Of a DNA stretch of 64,000 nucleotides, positions 22,701 to 35,060 are shown one piece after another (position 1 is the first letter of the stretch; each line of letters begins with the position of its first letter). Source of the stretch: Parasponia andersonii. Its lineage: Eukaryota; Streptophyta; Magnoliopsida; Rosales; Cannabaceae. The position numbers were made by a program, and so were the translations under genes. The notes below the pieces were generated by a model. That model saw only the letters and a program-made list of their open reading frames with translations. It did not search any database and had not been told where the DNA came from. The stretch lies in the NCBI GenBank assembly GCA_002914805.1, contig JXTB01000217.1, positions 438,706 through 502,705 on the forward strand, read 5' to 3'.

Positions 22701-25700
22701 CATATGCTTTTGCAAATCGATTTCGGTAGCTGTTCAATTAGCTGCTGCTGGTTCAAACTCTCGGCCTTGAATCTCAAGCACATATAAGCCAAAATCTGGT
22801 CTTTTAACCTTGGAGGCAACCGATTCCGTGAAACAAAATTTGATGCTGCTTCAATACTATTCCTCTATACTCCACAACCAAGCAGACATATTCATCAAAT
22901 TCCAATTCCAAATTCAGATTTTTCAGATAACAATAAGAACTAAAATGGTTACATGGTCACGGATAAGAGAATAAAGAAACACTTACAAATTCCATGGTCC
23001 GGCGAGTTCCTTCAACAACTAAGTTTGTCATGTTGCCAATAAGGTAAGCAGTGAGGCCAAGGTTGAAGAGCATGTAGAATATGATGAATATCATTTCCAT
23101 GGTGTTGACTGCATGGAGATCACCATAACCAACGGTAGTCATGGTAGTGACGGACCAATACAAGGCCGAAATATATCGAATCCAAAGGCTAGTCTCCCGG
23201 TAATTTGGAATCAAAGATCCTATCCATGTCTTTCCTTGGTGAGGATACAATTCTGCTAGCAGATAGTAAAGGCATCCGGCACAGTGTACTAGCAACAATG
23301 TCACCTTCCGTAGACAAAATTTTAGATTGGGATCAACATTTTGGCCTTAATATTTGGTTGTTTCTATTTCTTAATTTTGTGAAAAATAAATGGAAAATCC
23401 ATTATGTTATTTCTTTCATATTTTAAATTATCAAGGAAAATACTTGAGATTGTGATCTACACATTTTTGGTTCTCTCCATTTCCTTATATGCCCCCAAGT
23501 AATTAATTTAGTGGAAATGAAATGAAAAATCTACTATGTTGTTTCATGTACTTAGAGCTATCTATGAAACAGGATTGCTAATTAGCATTGAATCAACTGT
23601 TATGTACTGCAGAAATAAACTAATAAAGTGGCAAATTTTTTAGTGACTTTAAAAAATGGTCATTCTCCTAAAGACCCCATGAAAATTTCACTCACAGATA
23701 TGAGTCTGGCACATCTGACCCAAAAATAGCTGAACCTAATGTCTTTCTCAAGCCTGCCAAATCAAAAATATTGTTATTTTCTTTTTAAATGTAAATATGC
23801 AAAATAATGGGGAAATATATAATAAAATGAACTTTATTTAAATCCCCAAAAAATAAAATAACAAAAATTAATTACCGGGTGAAGAATTGCTTGACTCTTC
23901 TGAGTCTCCAAAACCTGAGCATTCCCAAGAGATAGCAAGAAAGGGCGATTTTGGCTTTGCCAGTGAACAAGTAGTAGAGTGCCTCAAATGGAATAGTGGA
24001 TGCCACATCCATTAGGAACCATGTTGACAAATACCTACAAAGAGCATATTCATAATATCATTTAGCCTCCATTATTAGGCCCATTATTATGGATTGATTC
24101 CACTGACAGATTCTTCCAAGGCTTCTCTCTCTCTCTCTTCCAACAACTTTTAGTAACATTTTTTCCCTCACTTCTTGTTGCTTTTTTCTTTTAATCAGAA
24201 TTAGCATGAGATCTTTAGAAAGGACTAATAAATTTTATCTAATAAATTTTATCTAATAAAGGTTCTGAACTACAAATGATAAAATAGAAGTTTAAGAGAT
24301 ATAATTGTAAAAAAATAGAGAAAAATTCGGGTGGCTGTCCGTTTTTCACACTTGACTTCAAAAAATGTTTGTTTTTTCTGTTTTAGAAAATGTCAGAATC
24401 TTCAAACATTTTTCAAAATATTAGAAAAAGGGGATTTTAATACTTTTGCCTATTAAAACCAAAAAGTATTAAAAAAAACCGAGATCAGTTTTTTTTTTTC
24501 AATTCTTTAACCATTTTTATTAGAAAATATCACTTTTAAATTTTTTTTTAGAAAAATACCATTTTAATAATAGTTACTAAATTTTAAAAATTAATTATCG
24601 ATTATTAGTTACTAGTTATATATCAATTATAAATATCTTTAGTTACTATTTACCAGTATTTGAAAATTGATTATCAATTATTGATTACTATTTTAAAAAA
24701 TAATATTTTTCTAAATATGTTTTAAAAAATAATATTTTTTAATAAAAATTGTACAAGATAAAAAAAAAAACAGAACCGGCTGTATTATTCTAATTTTTTT
24801 TCCTTAAAATATTATATAAAACCTAATTTTCACTTAGAAAAATATAAAAGTTTTTAATGAGTGAAAAATCGGTCATTTTAGTAGAAGCATTAAAATAAAA
24901 TTTAAGAGAATCGTTAATACGGCTATCTTTTTTTCTCCAGAATGATGCTACGAATCCTATGACCACATGATTTGGAAGTAATCCACCTTAATGACCCTAA
25001 TATTTAGCTCAATTTTATATAAATTAAATTAATTATGGGCACAATTTTTTTTTTTCTAATTTATTAGAACAGGAATTTAAACTCAGTATCTCCACATACA
25101 GTTACAGATGAGGTGTGATTCTGGACAAATGTTTGACTTAAAAGTAGTACAGCACAAGTTTATTCTTCTCTTTATTCTTTTAATCTTTTCTAATAATTAT
25201 CCTAACAAAAAAAAAAAAGGCGAGTGAGCCTTACTAGCCCTAAAAAAAAGGACACAGAAACTATTTGTCCGGTATGTATGAAATCAGAGACTGCAAACAA
25301 TCTTCTTCTCTTTACCCTACACTGAAAAGAAATATCATATTTTTTTATTAAGAAAAGGAAAAGATAAGAAAAGAAATATTCTGCTTCCAATCATGCAATT
25401 GTGATAAGGGTACCTACATCTCAATATTAAACAAGTATAAAAGTAAAGTTTCTTTGTATATTCCAAGACCAAATCAGTTTTTTTTTTTTTTTTTTTTTTT
25501 GGAAAAAAAATATCTAGAATTATCTATAGGGCGGCAATGGTGGTCCTAGGACATACATGAAACCCAAAACTTTGAATCTGAATCTTTACTAAATTCAGTA
25601 GCTTCAATTTTTATTTTATTATTTTAATGACACATAAATACATATTGCTTTTTTAATATGTAAATCGTACTAATCTAAACTAAGAATAAAAATGAAAGGA

Positions 25701-27523
25701 GACGTAGAAACATCTCAAAAGTTATGAAGTCTCTCCATTCTNNNNNNNNNNNNNNNNTTTAAAATTATCGATTGACATTGACAGAAATAATGCGAAGGCA
25801 AATACCTAGACCAAAAATATAATTTGTACTATAATAGCCTTCAACTTACAAAATTTATTTTTAAAATCAAAAGTTAAAAATATTTATTTTCAATAATTTT
25901 AATTTTAATTTTGACCATATATATGAATTTAGTGAGATTGACATAAAAATACAAATAAGAGGTTTTATTTGATATTAGTGAAAAGGCGAGAGTTCTTTCG
26001 ATCAAAGGCAAGATGTCATGTTTTTTTGAAAATTTTCTATTAATATTATCATATATATAATCCTAATTTAGGACATAAGGAAACCAACATGGAGAGTATA
26101 TATAAAATAGGTAACTAAAATTCAAATATGAAGTTCACAAGAAAAAAAAAGAAAGAGTAAATGAAATTAGAAAATAATGTAAAAAGTATAAAATTGATCA
26201 ATTAGTAGTTAAATAAATTACCTCATGGCAATCTTTTTGGAGTCGTGAACAAGTAAGTGAGTGGTGTGGTCAATATAGGCAACAAAAAAGGTCAAAACGA
26301 TGTCGGTTGCGAAGAAAAGATCAACTATGCTGTCTGCAATGTAGAGTGGTTTCTTTGGGTATGAGCTTAGAAATGCCACCTCAAATGGGTATACCCATGC
26401 TGAATATGCCACTAATAGCACCATAAATGTTTCCCAGCACCTGCACCAATTAATTATTTTCCAACTTATTTTATATTAAATATAAATCATAATTATATGT
26501 CTATGAGTTACATTTCATAACAAACAATTTTTTTCCTTTTCATGGGATTATTTCCAAAAAAGATTATTACGTGACGAAGATTAAAATTACTTCTCATAAA
26601 AGGTCAATAAATTAAAATTACTTCTCATAAAAGGTCAATAAATTCGTTTTTATGTATTTTTGTTGCGACATGACAAGTCAGAGATCTTTTGCTCCGGAAT
26701 TTGGTCACTTTTTCTGTCTCTGCAAGAGTCAGTTTTCTCAGCTTAACAATTTTGTTCTTGATAAAAAACAGAAATTAATAATTTTTTAAAAATAAAGGAG
26801 GATATTTTAAAAAAAATATTTTCCTAGTACACATTTGCAATTAATTTTATATTCGCCCCTTAATTCTTTTCATACCAAGTACTGTTCTTTTCTTACTAAT
26901 TTGACTTTTAAACTCAGAATAAATAGATTCCTAATACTTAAGAGTCAGGATTGATGATTTCTCCCTTGCCATGTGATCAGGTATATATGCAATTAAGTTG
27001 CTTATGCCTTTTTTTGTTCTCATTCTCATGTCATGGCATGCACGATTAATTGTTACAGTTATATTTTATGGAGAATACATACTGCCAAGATAAAGGGTTC
27101 ACAGAGATAATTAACTTAGGACATACTAAATGGTCAGTACAGACAAGTGCAAACCAAAGAGATGCAACATGTTATTTTGTGTACATACACATATATACAT
27201 ATTGATAGATAGATATATATACACATATATGTATGTATATATAATATAGTATAGTACCTGTATTTGGAATCCATAGGGGAGATGATCCAGCCTCTGGATT
27301 GAATCTGAATTTGGTTAGAGCTGGAAACTCCCAAGGGGGGAAGGATCAACTTGGAGAGTTTCCTCAAATCCAGTGGAGAAGACAATATTTCATCACTGTT
27401 TTCTTCTTTATGATCACTACTATTACTGCTATTGCCATTGCTGCTACTGCTACGCTTCTTCATTTTAGACGCTTCGAATTTCTGATGATGAACAGTATTC
27501 ATATTCGGAGTGGTACTACTCAT
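19792..27523 (-). CDS. AKT2: Shaker-type voltage-gated K+ channel, AKT2/AKT3 group (11 exons)
   Basis: Exons (minus strand): 27523-27258, 26440-26222, 24034-23876, 23753-23696, 23304-22987, 22864-22625, 22469-22152, 22057-21869, 21517-21442, 21316-20750, 19910-19792. All junctions are GT-AG and keep frame, giving 842 residues. Visible: [11 protein letters not shown] near 60; S1-S2 (90-145); S3 (163-186); charged S4 with RFWRLRRVK (202-210); S5 (224-254); pore TMTTVGYGD (288-296); S6 (302-324); C-linker (341-420); cyclic-nucleotide-binding-like domain with FGEVGALC (475-482); ankyrin repeats (about 552-720); KHA region (about 770-842). Arabidopsis AKT2 is a weakly rectifying plasma-membrane K+ channel, strongest in phloem, switched to a leak-like mode by phosphorylation. 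Equivalents of its Lys197, Ser210 and Ser329 are Lys210, Ser223 and Ser343 here. The ATG at 27523 is the first in frame; an in-frame TAG lies at 27550-27548. Intron 2 holds an N gap. Known Arabidopsis AKT2 is slightly shorter (802 residues, from memory). Confidence 0.97.
23754..23875 (-). other. Intron 3 of AKT2-type gene
   Basis: This 122-bp intron splits an arginine codon (CG|G) just after the S4 segment. The following exon 4 is only 58 bp (23753-23696) and encodes [19 protein letters not shown], including the conserved Ser223. Exon 4 is easily missed because it is too short to stand out as an open frame. Confidence 0.85.
24035..26221 (-). other. Intron 2 of AKT2-type gene, 2.2 kb, with assembly gap
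   Basis: It lies between the S2 and S3 exons. It is AT-rich with a T-run (about 25480-25500) and 16 N at 25742-25757. No TE protein is recognised. The open frame at 25202-25390 is chance. The true size is uncertain because of the gap. Confidence 0.85.
25742..25757. other. Assembly gap (16 N)
   Basis: A run of 16 undetermined bases inside intron 2. It does not touch coding sequence. The real gap length may differ. Confidence 0.99.
26581..26642. repeat. Perfect 31-bp tandem duplication in intron 1
   Basis: TTAAAATTACTTCTC...GTCAATAAA occurs twice head to tail (26581-26611, 26612-26642) without mismatch. It lies in intron 1 (27257-26441) of the channel gene. Perfect identity suggests a recent slippage or repair event. 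Confidence 0.85.
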
Positions 27524-27547
27524 ATTGAAATTCAATTCCACGCCCAA

Positions 27548-27565
27548 CTATATAATATAAATCAT
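27548..27565 (-). promoter_or_regulatory. Five-codon upstream ORF in AKT2-type leader
   Basis: An ATG at 27565-27563 (minus strand) opens a five-codon frame (MIYII) closed by TAG at 27550-27548, 24 bases before the main ATG. If the leader is transcribed as predicted, it could reduce or tune initiation at the main start. The sequence is directly seen; function is inferred. Confidence 0.4.
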
Positions 27566-27703
27566 GAATATAATATATAATATAAAATAAGGAAGAAGTT
27601 GAGAGAGAGAGACAGAGAGAGAGAGCAATTATGTGCGTAAGGAAAGAGGTCTAAATGGCACTCGCATTGATTGATATTGCTTTCTGATAAGATCTTAAAT
27701 AGA
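27566..27703 (-). promoter_or_regulatory. Probable core promoter and leader of AKT2-type gene
   Basis: On the minus strand TCTATTTAAG (27703-27694) is a TATA-like box. About 30 bases on (near 27665) a start site would be expected. A CT-rich patch (27626-27601), common in plant leaders, follows before the uORF and the main ATG. This predicts a leader of about 140 bases. Confidence 0.5.
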
Positions 27704-30089
27704 AGGGACAATGGTGGGGTTACATGCAATGTTGTTTGGCCTATATAGCTAGCCTAGCTTGTATGCAATTTGCGTCAAGAGGACCACATAGATACATACT
27801 TTTGCAAATTTGGCCTTATTGGTTTTGCTTTGCATATAATTTCAAAAGTTAATTATGTGTTTTAAGTTTCATTTGATAATTTGGTTTAGTCGGCCATGAT
27901 AAATATTTAATATAGTGTGATGTTTTGTATCATAGGTATGGAAAACATTGATTGATCAATGTGGACCAACTTCTTTTTTTTTTATTGTGGACCAACTTAA
28001 TGTTAGAATGTGACCGAAGAAGGTGGTAGCTACGCATCAATTGATCTCCACAAAGGAAAAACAGTGCAAGTACCGGAAAACTGCAGACACCAACCTTATT
28101 GAATTTCTAATTTTTTTTTTCTTCAAATAAATCAATTGTTCTGAAAATTGACATTAGTTTATAATTTCAAATAACGAAAAAACAGTTAATCAACGAAAAA
28201 CAGTTAATCAATGTGTATTATATTATATTGATGCTACTAGGTCCCATACACCCCTTGTCTGCTGATACCCTTATTCAACCCTCTCTGTATATACTTCCTC
28301 AGTCCCGCCTCCACATATATAAATAATACATGGGTATATATATTATATAAAATATAAGTATATAGAGATGCCTTATATTTGTCAAATTCAGGCATTTTAA
28401 TTTGAAGCATAACGTCGGTCGAAGTATAAAAATATTGACACGTATATAAAAAATGGAATCTTAATTAACTCAATTTAGGAGTAATTATGCATGGATGGCA
28501 GTATATATATATATATACTTGCATCCCACCCCCCAAAAAAAAAAAAAATACATACATACTTTCAATTTTGGTTACCTTAGAAATTATACCATTGGAGATG
28601 TTTGACACGTGGGCTGCTTCTTTCTTCTTCTATTCCTTATTTTGTTCTATCCCCAATTGATAGGGGTTGCTCTTGTCTTGTGTTGTGTGAGCTTTTAACC
28701 AGGTCCAGTACACCATGACCAATGACCAGACGTAAATTGAAAACGGCTGTGATCAAGGACTGGATTTTGAACAATGACTGAAAATGTGAAACCACAGACA
28801 TAAACATAAATAAATCCGGACAACATAGTGGGGTGTTTTTTTTTTTTTAAATATAATTTTTTAAATACCTGAATCCGGGCCATTGCTCTTCTAATTGTCT
28901 ATTTTTTAAAAATATGTTAAAAATATAGCTTTTTTTTTTTCTTCCAAACTATTGGATCAAATTTGACAAAGAGAAATTATTTCCGAAAAATTATAAGAGG
29001 TAAAGAGTGAAAGCCACAAACTATTACATAAATCCTAAACCATAAGATTTATCTCCAAACATAGATGTGTTTACCACATACTTGTCCTAAGAAGTATTAG
29101 ATTCCCAAATTTTTCTTTCTGAGCATTATAGACTATTTTTTTTGGACATAATCAAATTTAAGATCTTTTAAATTATGCGAAAAAAAGATATAAAGTATAT
29201 ATCTTTTACAAAATTATCACTTAAGATAATACCGAATTTAAAATTCCAAAATTGCCCCATATCTCAACCCTGATCCAAAATGGTGGGTGAAGAAATTGTG
29301 GTTGGGATTGGCAATCGAATATAATCAATCATAATAAAAACTTTTCAACCGCAAGCCAAAGAAGAGAGAATGAGGTATAAGAATTGAAATCGGTGGTACT
29401 AGAAAGATGTTGTAGATAGGGGTGATAGCAAAAGTAATATGAGATTTGTTAGAAAAGAAGGTATTTTAGAATTTATTAGGAAAGAGAGTATCTAAGTAAT
29501 TTTAGATATTTAGCATGATAATGAAGGTTTATTTTAGTAATATTTATAAATGAGTTCATTTTATCACTACGAAGGCATTGGCAGGCCTTTGGGTATAAAT
29601 ACCCCACTTTTTTTTTAGCACGTTCAAATGTTACCATTCGCACATTGTTTGTTTTTAGAAAATACCCTTCACATATAATTTTTAAAAAACTATGTGAAAC
29701 AATATTGTACGCTTTTAAAAAATATCAAATCCTAGTTGAAAACTCAAAACAACAATTTGGAGAACCATGTGAAATTATATTAAACACCATGTTGAATCTT
29801 CGTCCATCGAGTGGTATATTTTGAATAATGAGGAAATACTAAAACCATTCTATTTTCTATTCTCATGCTTCATATGTTTGACATGTGGATGTAAAATGGA
29901 AATAGTGGATGTGAAATAGGTTGAACTAGGCCGGATCGGCCTACAATCAATAAGTCCACAAGGGCACTATACTAGCTCTAGGCTTGGGCCGCCTAAAATA
30001 TAAGTTGGTCTGACCCATGTTCTTATTAAGGGATCTGGCATGACCCATAGACTTAGACTACATTTTGTGTAGATCTAAGTAGGTTGTGC
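27704..30089. other. Upstream/intergenic region of AKT2-type gene
   Basis: No other gene is recognised. It contains (TA)n at about 28501-28518, a C-run next to an A-run near 28527-28550, and a small near-duplicate CAACGAAAAACAGTTAATC (about 28170-28212). The plus-strand GC-richer words near 29930-30080 (GGCCGGATCGGCC, GGGCCGCC) reappear in style at 32340-32460, flanking the LTR at 30090-32190. This suggests an older element split by it. Confidence 0.4.
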
Positions 30090-32190
30090 TTATGCATGCA
30101 AACATCCGGATTTTAAGAGTATAAATTAGAAATTTTACCAATTTCTGGATTAGATACGAGAGTGGTTTAATTACAAAAGTTTTGTGAAACATGGACTAGA
30201 TTGCAAAGAATTTGAAAGTTAGGAGTCAAAGTGCAATTTTGAAAAAATATTGCACAGTGCCCTACTTGTGTCACATGTCCCTCACTTTGTCCCATTCACT
30301 CTCTTTCTCTCTTTCTCACACTCTCTCTCTTTCTCTCTCTACTTTCTCACTCACTTATAGCCAAAGGTAAACGAGCGACCGCTGAGGTAATCTCCTGTCG
30401 TTGTCTAGCCACGAGGACCATTGGTGAAGCCTCCGCACACCACTCCAAGCTTGTTGCTGACCTGCAAAAGCTGCCGGAGTCCCACACCATCACCAGAGGA
30501 GAAAGAGGCTACAGGGAAATTTGAATTTTTGACATTGTTTTGCGCCGTTTCAGGTTGTATTCTTAGACTCGTTAGATTTATATCTTTGAGAAGAATCTTT
30601 AGGTATCTATCTCGTGACTCTATTTTGCCCAATTTGAAAGTTGTCATTTTTGAGTTGTTTGAGCTCGGGTTTGACTTTTTGATCTAATTATAGATTGTGC
30701 TTTTGACGTCATTTTGGAATGTACTCTCGAAGTGGAGAGGATTTATATTGACTATGTTTGATGACCGGCATGAAAAATGAAATAAGGCAGCTAAGATTTA
30801 CCTTGTTTCACATGCTACTGATCCGGTTTTAGCTCGAACTTAGATTGAATAAATTATATATTTAACCTAGTTATTTTGGGTACTAGAAATTAGTAAAAAG
30901 ATCTATTTGTAGTTTTAAAGTTCTGTTGAGAAATTGGTTTTCCACAAGAGAGGATAAAGGGCTTAGAATTACTTACTTAAGGATCTAATAGCATGGTATT
31001 ACTATTATAGAGAGGTAAGGATTCGATTATCTCCATTTTTATATTATTTTTTTAAATAAAACTTACTTACTACAATATATGATGATAAATGTGATTTTAG
31101 AACTATTTGAATATATATGATAGGATTCGATTATATGATATATGTCGTATTGCTCTGGGACTTTTCTGAGTGTAGCTTATTTTTGGGTATATAAAAAATA
31201 CAACCGTTACATTTTTCTATAAAACCTAATATACCTATTTTATTGAAAAACCAGAGCTTGATTGTTTTCACACTTTAGTTCTATATTGCACATATCATAG
31301 GATCATAGATGAGCACCGTGTTAGTATTATGGGATTACAGTATAGCGATGTAAGCCCCACCATTGGTGTAGAGTCTATAAACCCACACGAGATTTTGATT
31401 TCTTTGATTACCTCCCCATTTGGTAGGTGTAGACAATTCGGTTATTCCTTTAGGTTTGGTAAGCGAAACACAGGTATCCCCTTCAGGTATGGGTGTATGT
31501 GTTAGGCAGGTTGTTCGGTACACTTAGTACCATCATCCTAGGTTTCTATTGATGAGAGGATGTGAGTTCATAGGTATAGGTTGATTTGTGGCATATGCAT
31601 ATGAATTGGATGGTTTTGCTTATACTATTTCATTCATATGGATTGCCAGTTTTTGACTATTATATATGTATCTTTTGGATTAAACTAACTATGTAGAAAC
31701 TTTCCATTATTAAAATATTTTCAATCGAGGTAACTACTTTCCTATTGAACATTTTATACTCACGCCCTATCTTTCTTTTTCAAGTGGTATTCAGTGCGAC
31801 CTTGGTGACCAAAAGGATTAATAAGCCGTCTTTGATTGTAGTTCATTGTTTTTGTAACACTAGAAGCTTGGTGTGGTTGTGATGTTTAGATTGTGTGGAT
31901 TTTTATTTAGCTTTAAACCAATATTACTACTTTCTTTTAAGTATGTGAACTTATGTGTGCCATTTTAGTGTTTGATACTTGTTGTGGATGATGATGATGC
32001 TCGGACTTAAATTTGATTTATATTTTTTGGTTATTATTCAGTCTATATTTAATGTTGTATACGAACTATGAGAATATACGAGATAAAATTCTAATTATTT
32101 ACTTTAGTGGATCGTTCTACAAAATCGAAACTTTTAATTTAATACCTTTTTAAAATAAATCAAGAAATTTCCCATCTTAGTGAATTTCCA
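30090..32190 (+). repeat. LTR-like repeat, TGTCACGACC family, copy 1 (3' end truncated)
   Basis: Homologous over its length to the reverse complement of 52504-54640. Shared landmarks include ATTTTACCAATTT near the start, TCGTGACTC near 30615, CCCCACCATTGGTGTAGAG (copy 3 has the matching stretch near 53350), and TTTTATACTCACGCCCTA near 31755. It stops near TTTCCCAT (about 32170) without the terminal GGTCGTGACA seen in copy 3. The short frames at 30405-30687 and 31335-31523 lie in it and are not genes. Confidence 0.7.
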
Positions 32191-32339
32191 TTTTACTAAA
32201 ACTCATTCATATTCTTTAAAAATCTGAATAAATTGAAAATAAACAAAAATGAGTAAATGAATAATATTAAAAGCATATAAATAAAAATATTTAATTAAGC
32301 TTTTTGAAAATTTTAATAAAGAAATATATTTAAAATAAC

Positions 32340-32513
32340 TAAATGTGGGCATATAGAAATATAAGTCGGGCTAGACTGGATCTATGGGCCCATTGGTGAG
32401 GGCCATGTTGACCCCTAATATATGTAATGAGCCGGCCTAGACCTGCATTAATGTAGATTGGGCTAAGCTAATACCATATTTTTTTTCTTTAAAATATAGG
32501 TTTGCCTATAAAT
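32340..32513. other. GC-richer repeat fragment flanking LTR copy 1
   Basis: Words such as GGGCTAGACTGG, ATGGGCCCATTGG and AGCCGGCCTAGACC match the style of 29930-30080. This is possibly the other half of an older element split by the LTR. It is not assigned to a family. Confidence 0.3.
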
Positions 32514-32656
32514 TGTAACGCCCCAAGTTCTACATCGAGCATATTTTAGAAGATCATGAGCATTTAAGTGATGGTCTATGAGCCCAGAAATAACTTCAAG
32601 CTAGCATCTTTGGGCTCATAGACCCACCAAAAAGTGTTACATTTGGTATCAGAGCC
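32514..32656 (+). mobile_element. TRIM-like LTR plus primer site, plus strand
   Basis: A 128-bp LTR-like block starts TGTAACGCCC and ends GTGTTACA (32514-32641). TGGTATCAGAGCC (32644-32656) follows directly, the complement of the initiator tRNA-Met 3' end used as primer site by many plant retrotransposons. No internal coding region exists. The next bases belong to an inverted partner. Confidence 0.65.
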
Positions 32657-33038
32657 TTACCCAAAAATCCTAGCTTGAAGGTACTTTTGGGCTCATAAAC
32701 TATCATTTAAATACCCATGATCTTCTTCAAACATACTTGATGTAGGACTTAGGGTATTACAATCTCTCCCCATTAAGAGGCCTAGCATCCTCATTAGAGG
32801 GTTCACATTCAATAGCCCATAACCCCAGTAGGTAGGGTCCATATTTACCACGACTCCTACCCGTGACAGCCTTCCAAGGCCTACACAAGTATGGATTTGG
32901 TTCGCTCTGATACCAAATATATACCACTGGGCCGCACCCCAAAATGTTAGCTTGAAAGTACTTTTAGACTTATGGACTTTTACTTAAATACCCATGATCT
33001 TCCCAAAATATACCCGATGGGGCACTTAGGGCATTACA
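32640..33038 (-). mobile_element. TRIM-like mini-retrotransposon, minus strand
   Basis: On the minus strand: a 5' LTR starting TGTAATGCCC (33038), a primer site TGGTATCAGAGC (32915-32904), about 130 bp of non-coding interior, a polypurine tract TTAATGGGGAGAGA (about 32775-32763), and a 3' LTR starting TGTAATACCC (32761). The total of about 400 bp with LTRs near 120 bp fits terminal-repeat retrotransposons in miniature. The minus-strand frame at 32757-32942 is just this interior. Together with 32514-32656 it forms a palindromic composite. Confidence 0.65.
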
Positions 33039-34490
33039 CAAAGCTTGACCTATATTAACATATTTATGTAGACTCAACTATGCTTTATAATATATTAAAA
33101 TTTCAGAATTTTTAAGTTGAATCTACATTTCAAATAATGAATCAGGAAAATGAAAAAATGACTCTAGCACTACTTTTTGATCAATATACAAAGTAAATGA
33201 ATTGAATAAGTCGAAAAAGAAGTAAAAAAGGAAAGTCCAGTTTTCAATCATAAGTCTTCCAGGGGTCTACCTAGTCCATCTCTCAAAATTGACCCATCAA
33301 ATCTCTTTTTGTAGTTTTTTTGTTTTGTTTTTTTTTTTTTAGAAAAGTAAGTAAATCCTTATGAAGTAAGATTATTTTGTTATGTATTACATGAGTAATT
33401 TTTAATAGTAAAACTTTCCCAAAAAATTTATTACTAGTAAAACATTACAGTGAAACTCCTCACACTTTAAGCCACAATTACAACAATATATCCATGACAA
33501 AAATAATAATGATTATACCACTAGAGCAAAAAATATCCATTTAGTTACTGTTATTCTTTTAATTTAAAATTTGATATAAAAATATGAAATTAACTATTCT
33601 TTTAAATTACAGGACAATACTGAAAAATATTTATCTTCCATTTGTTTTAGCAAAATATCAATTTCTATCATATGTTTTTAGAAATACAAAAGGTTATCAC
33701 CTTATTTGTCAAATTGGGTTAAAATTATCCCGTATCACAATTTTTTTTTTTTTTGGACTTTTATCAAGTTTTATATGAAAATAGCAAAATAATCCTAGGT
33801 CAAATGCTAAATTTATTCCAAAATTACGTACAATAAAAAAAAATAAAATAAAAATAGACTTTTTATTATAAGGTTAAACTAGAGGTAGTTAGATTACTTG
33901 ATTAATTTTGACTAAAGGTATTACTGTATGTTGCAACATAACGTTGACCTAATTTCACAAAATGAGGGGAAATGTAGTAATATATATTGTTGTTTTTTTT
34001 TAAAATGTGGTTGAAATTGGTATTTCGCCAAATACAAAGGATATTTTGGTATTTTCCTTTATTTAAATAGTTAATTACTATTTTAGAGAAAAAATTCATA
34101 AATTAGTAAAAGATAGTGCAATTGTAGTCAAATTTGACTAGTGGATAAGGTATTTATGTAGTTTATTTTTAATTAAAGAGTGCTAAAGTAAATATTAATA
34201 ATTCAAGTTGTATCATTGTCATTTTAGTTTAAAACAGAAAGTCATAACTTAATTTAATTTCTCTTATTAATATCTATTACAAGAAAAATTATTCACTATA
34301 TGATAGGTATTTAATCTTTTCAAGAATTACATAAGTCTACTTTTTTAGAAAAATGAATGATGAGAACTTACTTTCAGTCCGAGGAAAACCAAAAAAAATA
34401 CATATATATTTATATTTATATTTTCACAATGCATCCTTTTTTCCCCTTTTAAATAGTATACATTAAAGTATATTAATATAGTATATTATC
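33039..34490. other. AT-rich intergenic sequence
   Basis: No recognised gene or element ends. T-runs lie at about 33317-33342 and 33741-33753. Short frames at 33584-33778 and 33902-34099 are low-complexity chance frames. Confidence 0.4.
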
Positions 34491-34499
34491 CTTTATTTG

Positions 34500-35060
34500 T
34501 TTAACCTATCTATAGGTATTATTTTACACAAGCATAATTCATTATGCATGTCTTTTTATGATAGAAAAAATAAAAAAAGAAAGAATATTAAATAGTATGC
34601 AATCTATAGGTATTATTTTGCACAAGCATAATTCATTATGCATGTCTTTTTATGATAGAAAAAATAAAAAAAGAAAGAATATTAAATAGTATGCAATTAT
34701 TATTATTTCCAACTGCTCAAATCATAGTAGCTATTAGATAATGATTCAACGACTAAAAAGAAATATACTTATAGATAGGTAAAAAAATGCACATCATTCC
34801 AGTAGGTATTTCTTTTTTAAAATCTATTTATAAGTATTACTTTGCTCAATTAAATTTATCATTGAACATCTTTTCATAGTAAAAGTAGAGAGAAAGATCA
34901 TCAAAATAATGGGTAATTATTATTATTTTTTTCCTGACTACTCAAATCGTTATAGTCATTAGATAATGATCTAACAGTTAAAAATAAATACGTAACAAAA
35001 AAGTTGGCATCACTCTAGTAGGTATTTTTTTTAATCTATAAGTAAAGAAAAAAAATACTC
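34500..35060. repeat. Tandem repeat units (~205-230 bp), left part of array
   Basis: A 95-96-bp segment (TCTATAGGTATTATTTT...) occurs twice in tandem (about 34511-34606 and 34607-34697), almost identical. It begins a larger unit that continues with TAGCTATTAGATAATGATTCAACG and TAGGTATTTCTT. A diverged unit follows from about 34829 (AATCTATTTATAAGTATTAC, then TAGTCATTAGATAATGATC), and the start of a third at about 35033. Confidence 0.65.

Noticed and set aside
22496..23304. Open stretches inside the channel locus as separate genes
   Set aside because: They are exons 5 and 6 of one gene read through into introns; splice sites join them in frame.
27524..27547. Extended N-terminus of the K+ channel starting at 27547
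   Set aside because: The codon at 27547 is TTG, preceded by an in-frame TAG. The first in-frame ATG is 27523.
32757..32942. Minus-strand 61-residue frame
   Set aside because: It covers the non-coding interior and primer site of a TRIM-like element.
32514..33038. Retrozyme (hammerhead-bearing mini-retrotransposon)
   Set aside because: It has tRNA-Met primer sites, but no CTGATGA...GAAA hammerhead core was found.
34511..34697. Possible CRISPR-like direct repeats
   Set aside because: Only two long adjacent copies without short unique spacers, in a plant genome; this is a simple tandem duplication.
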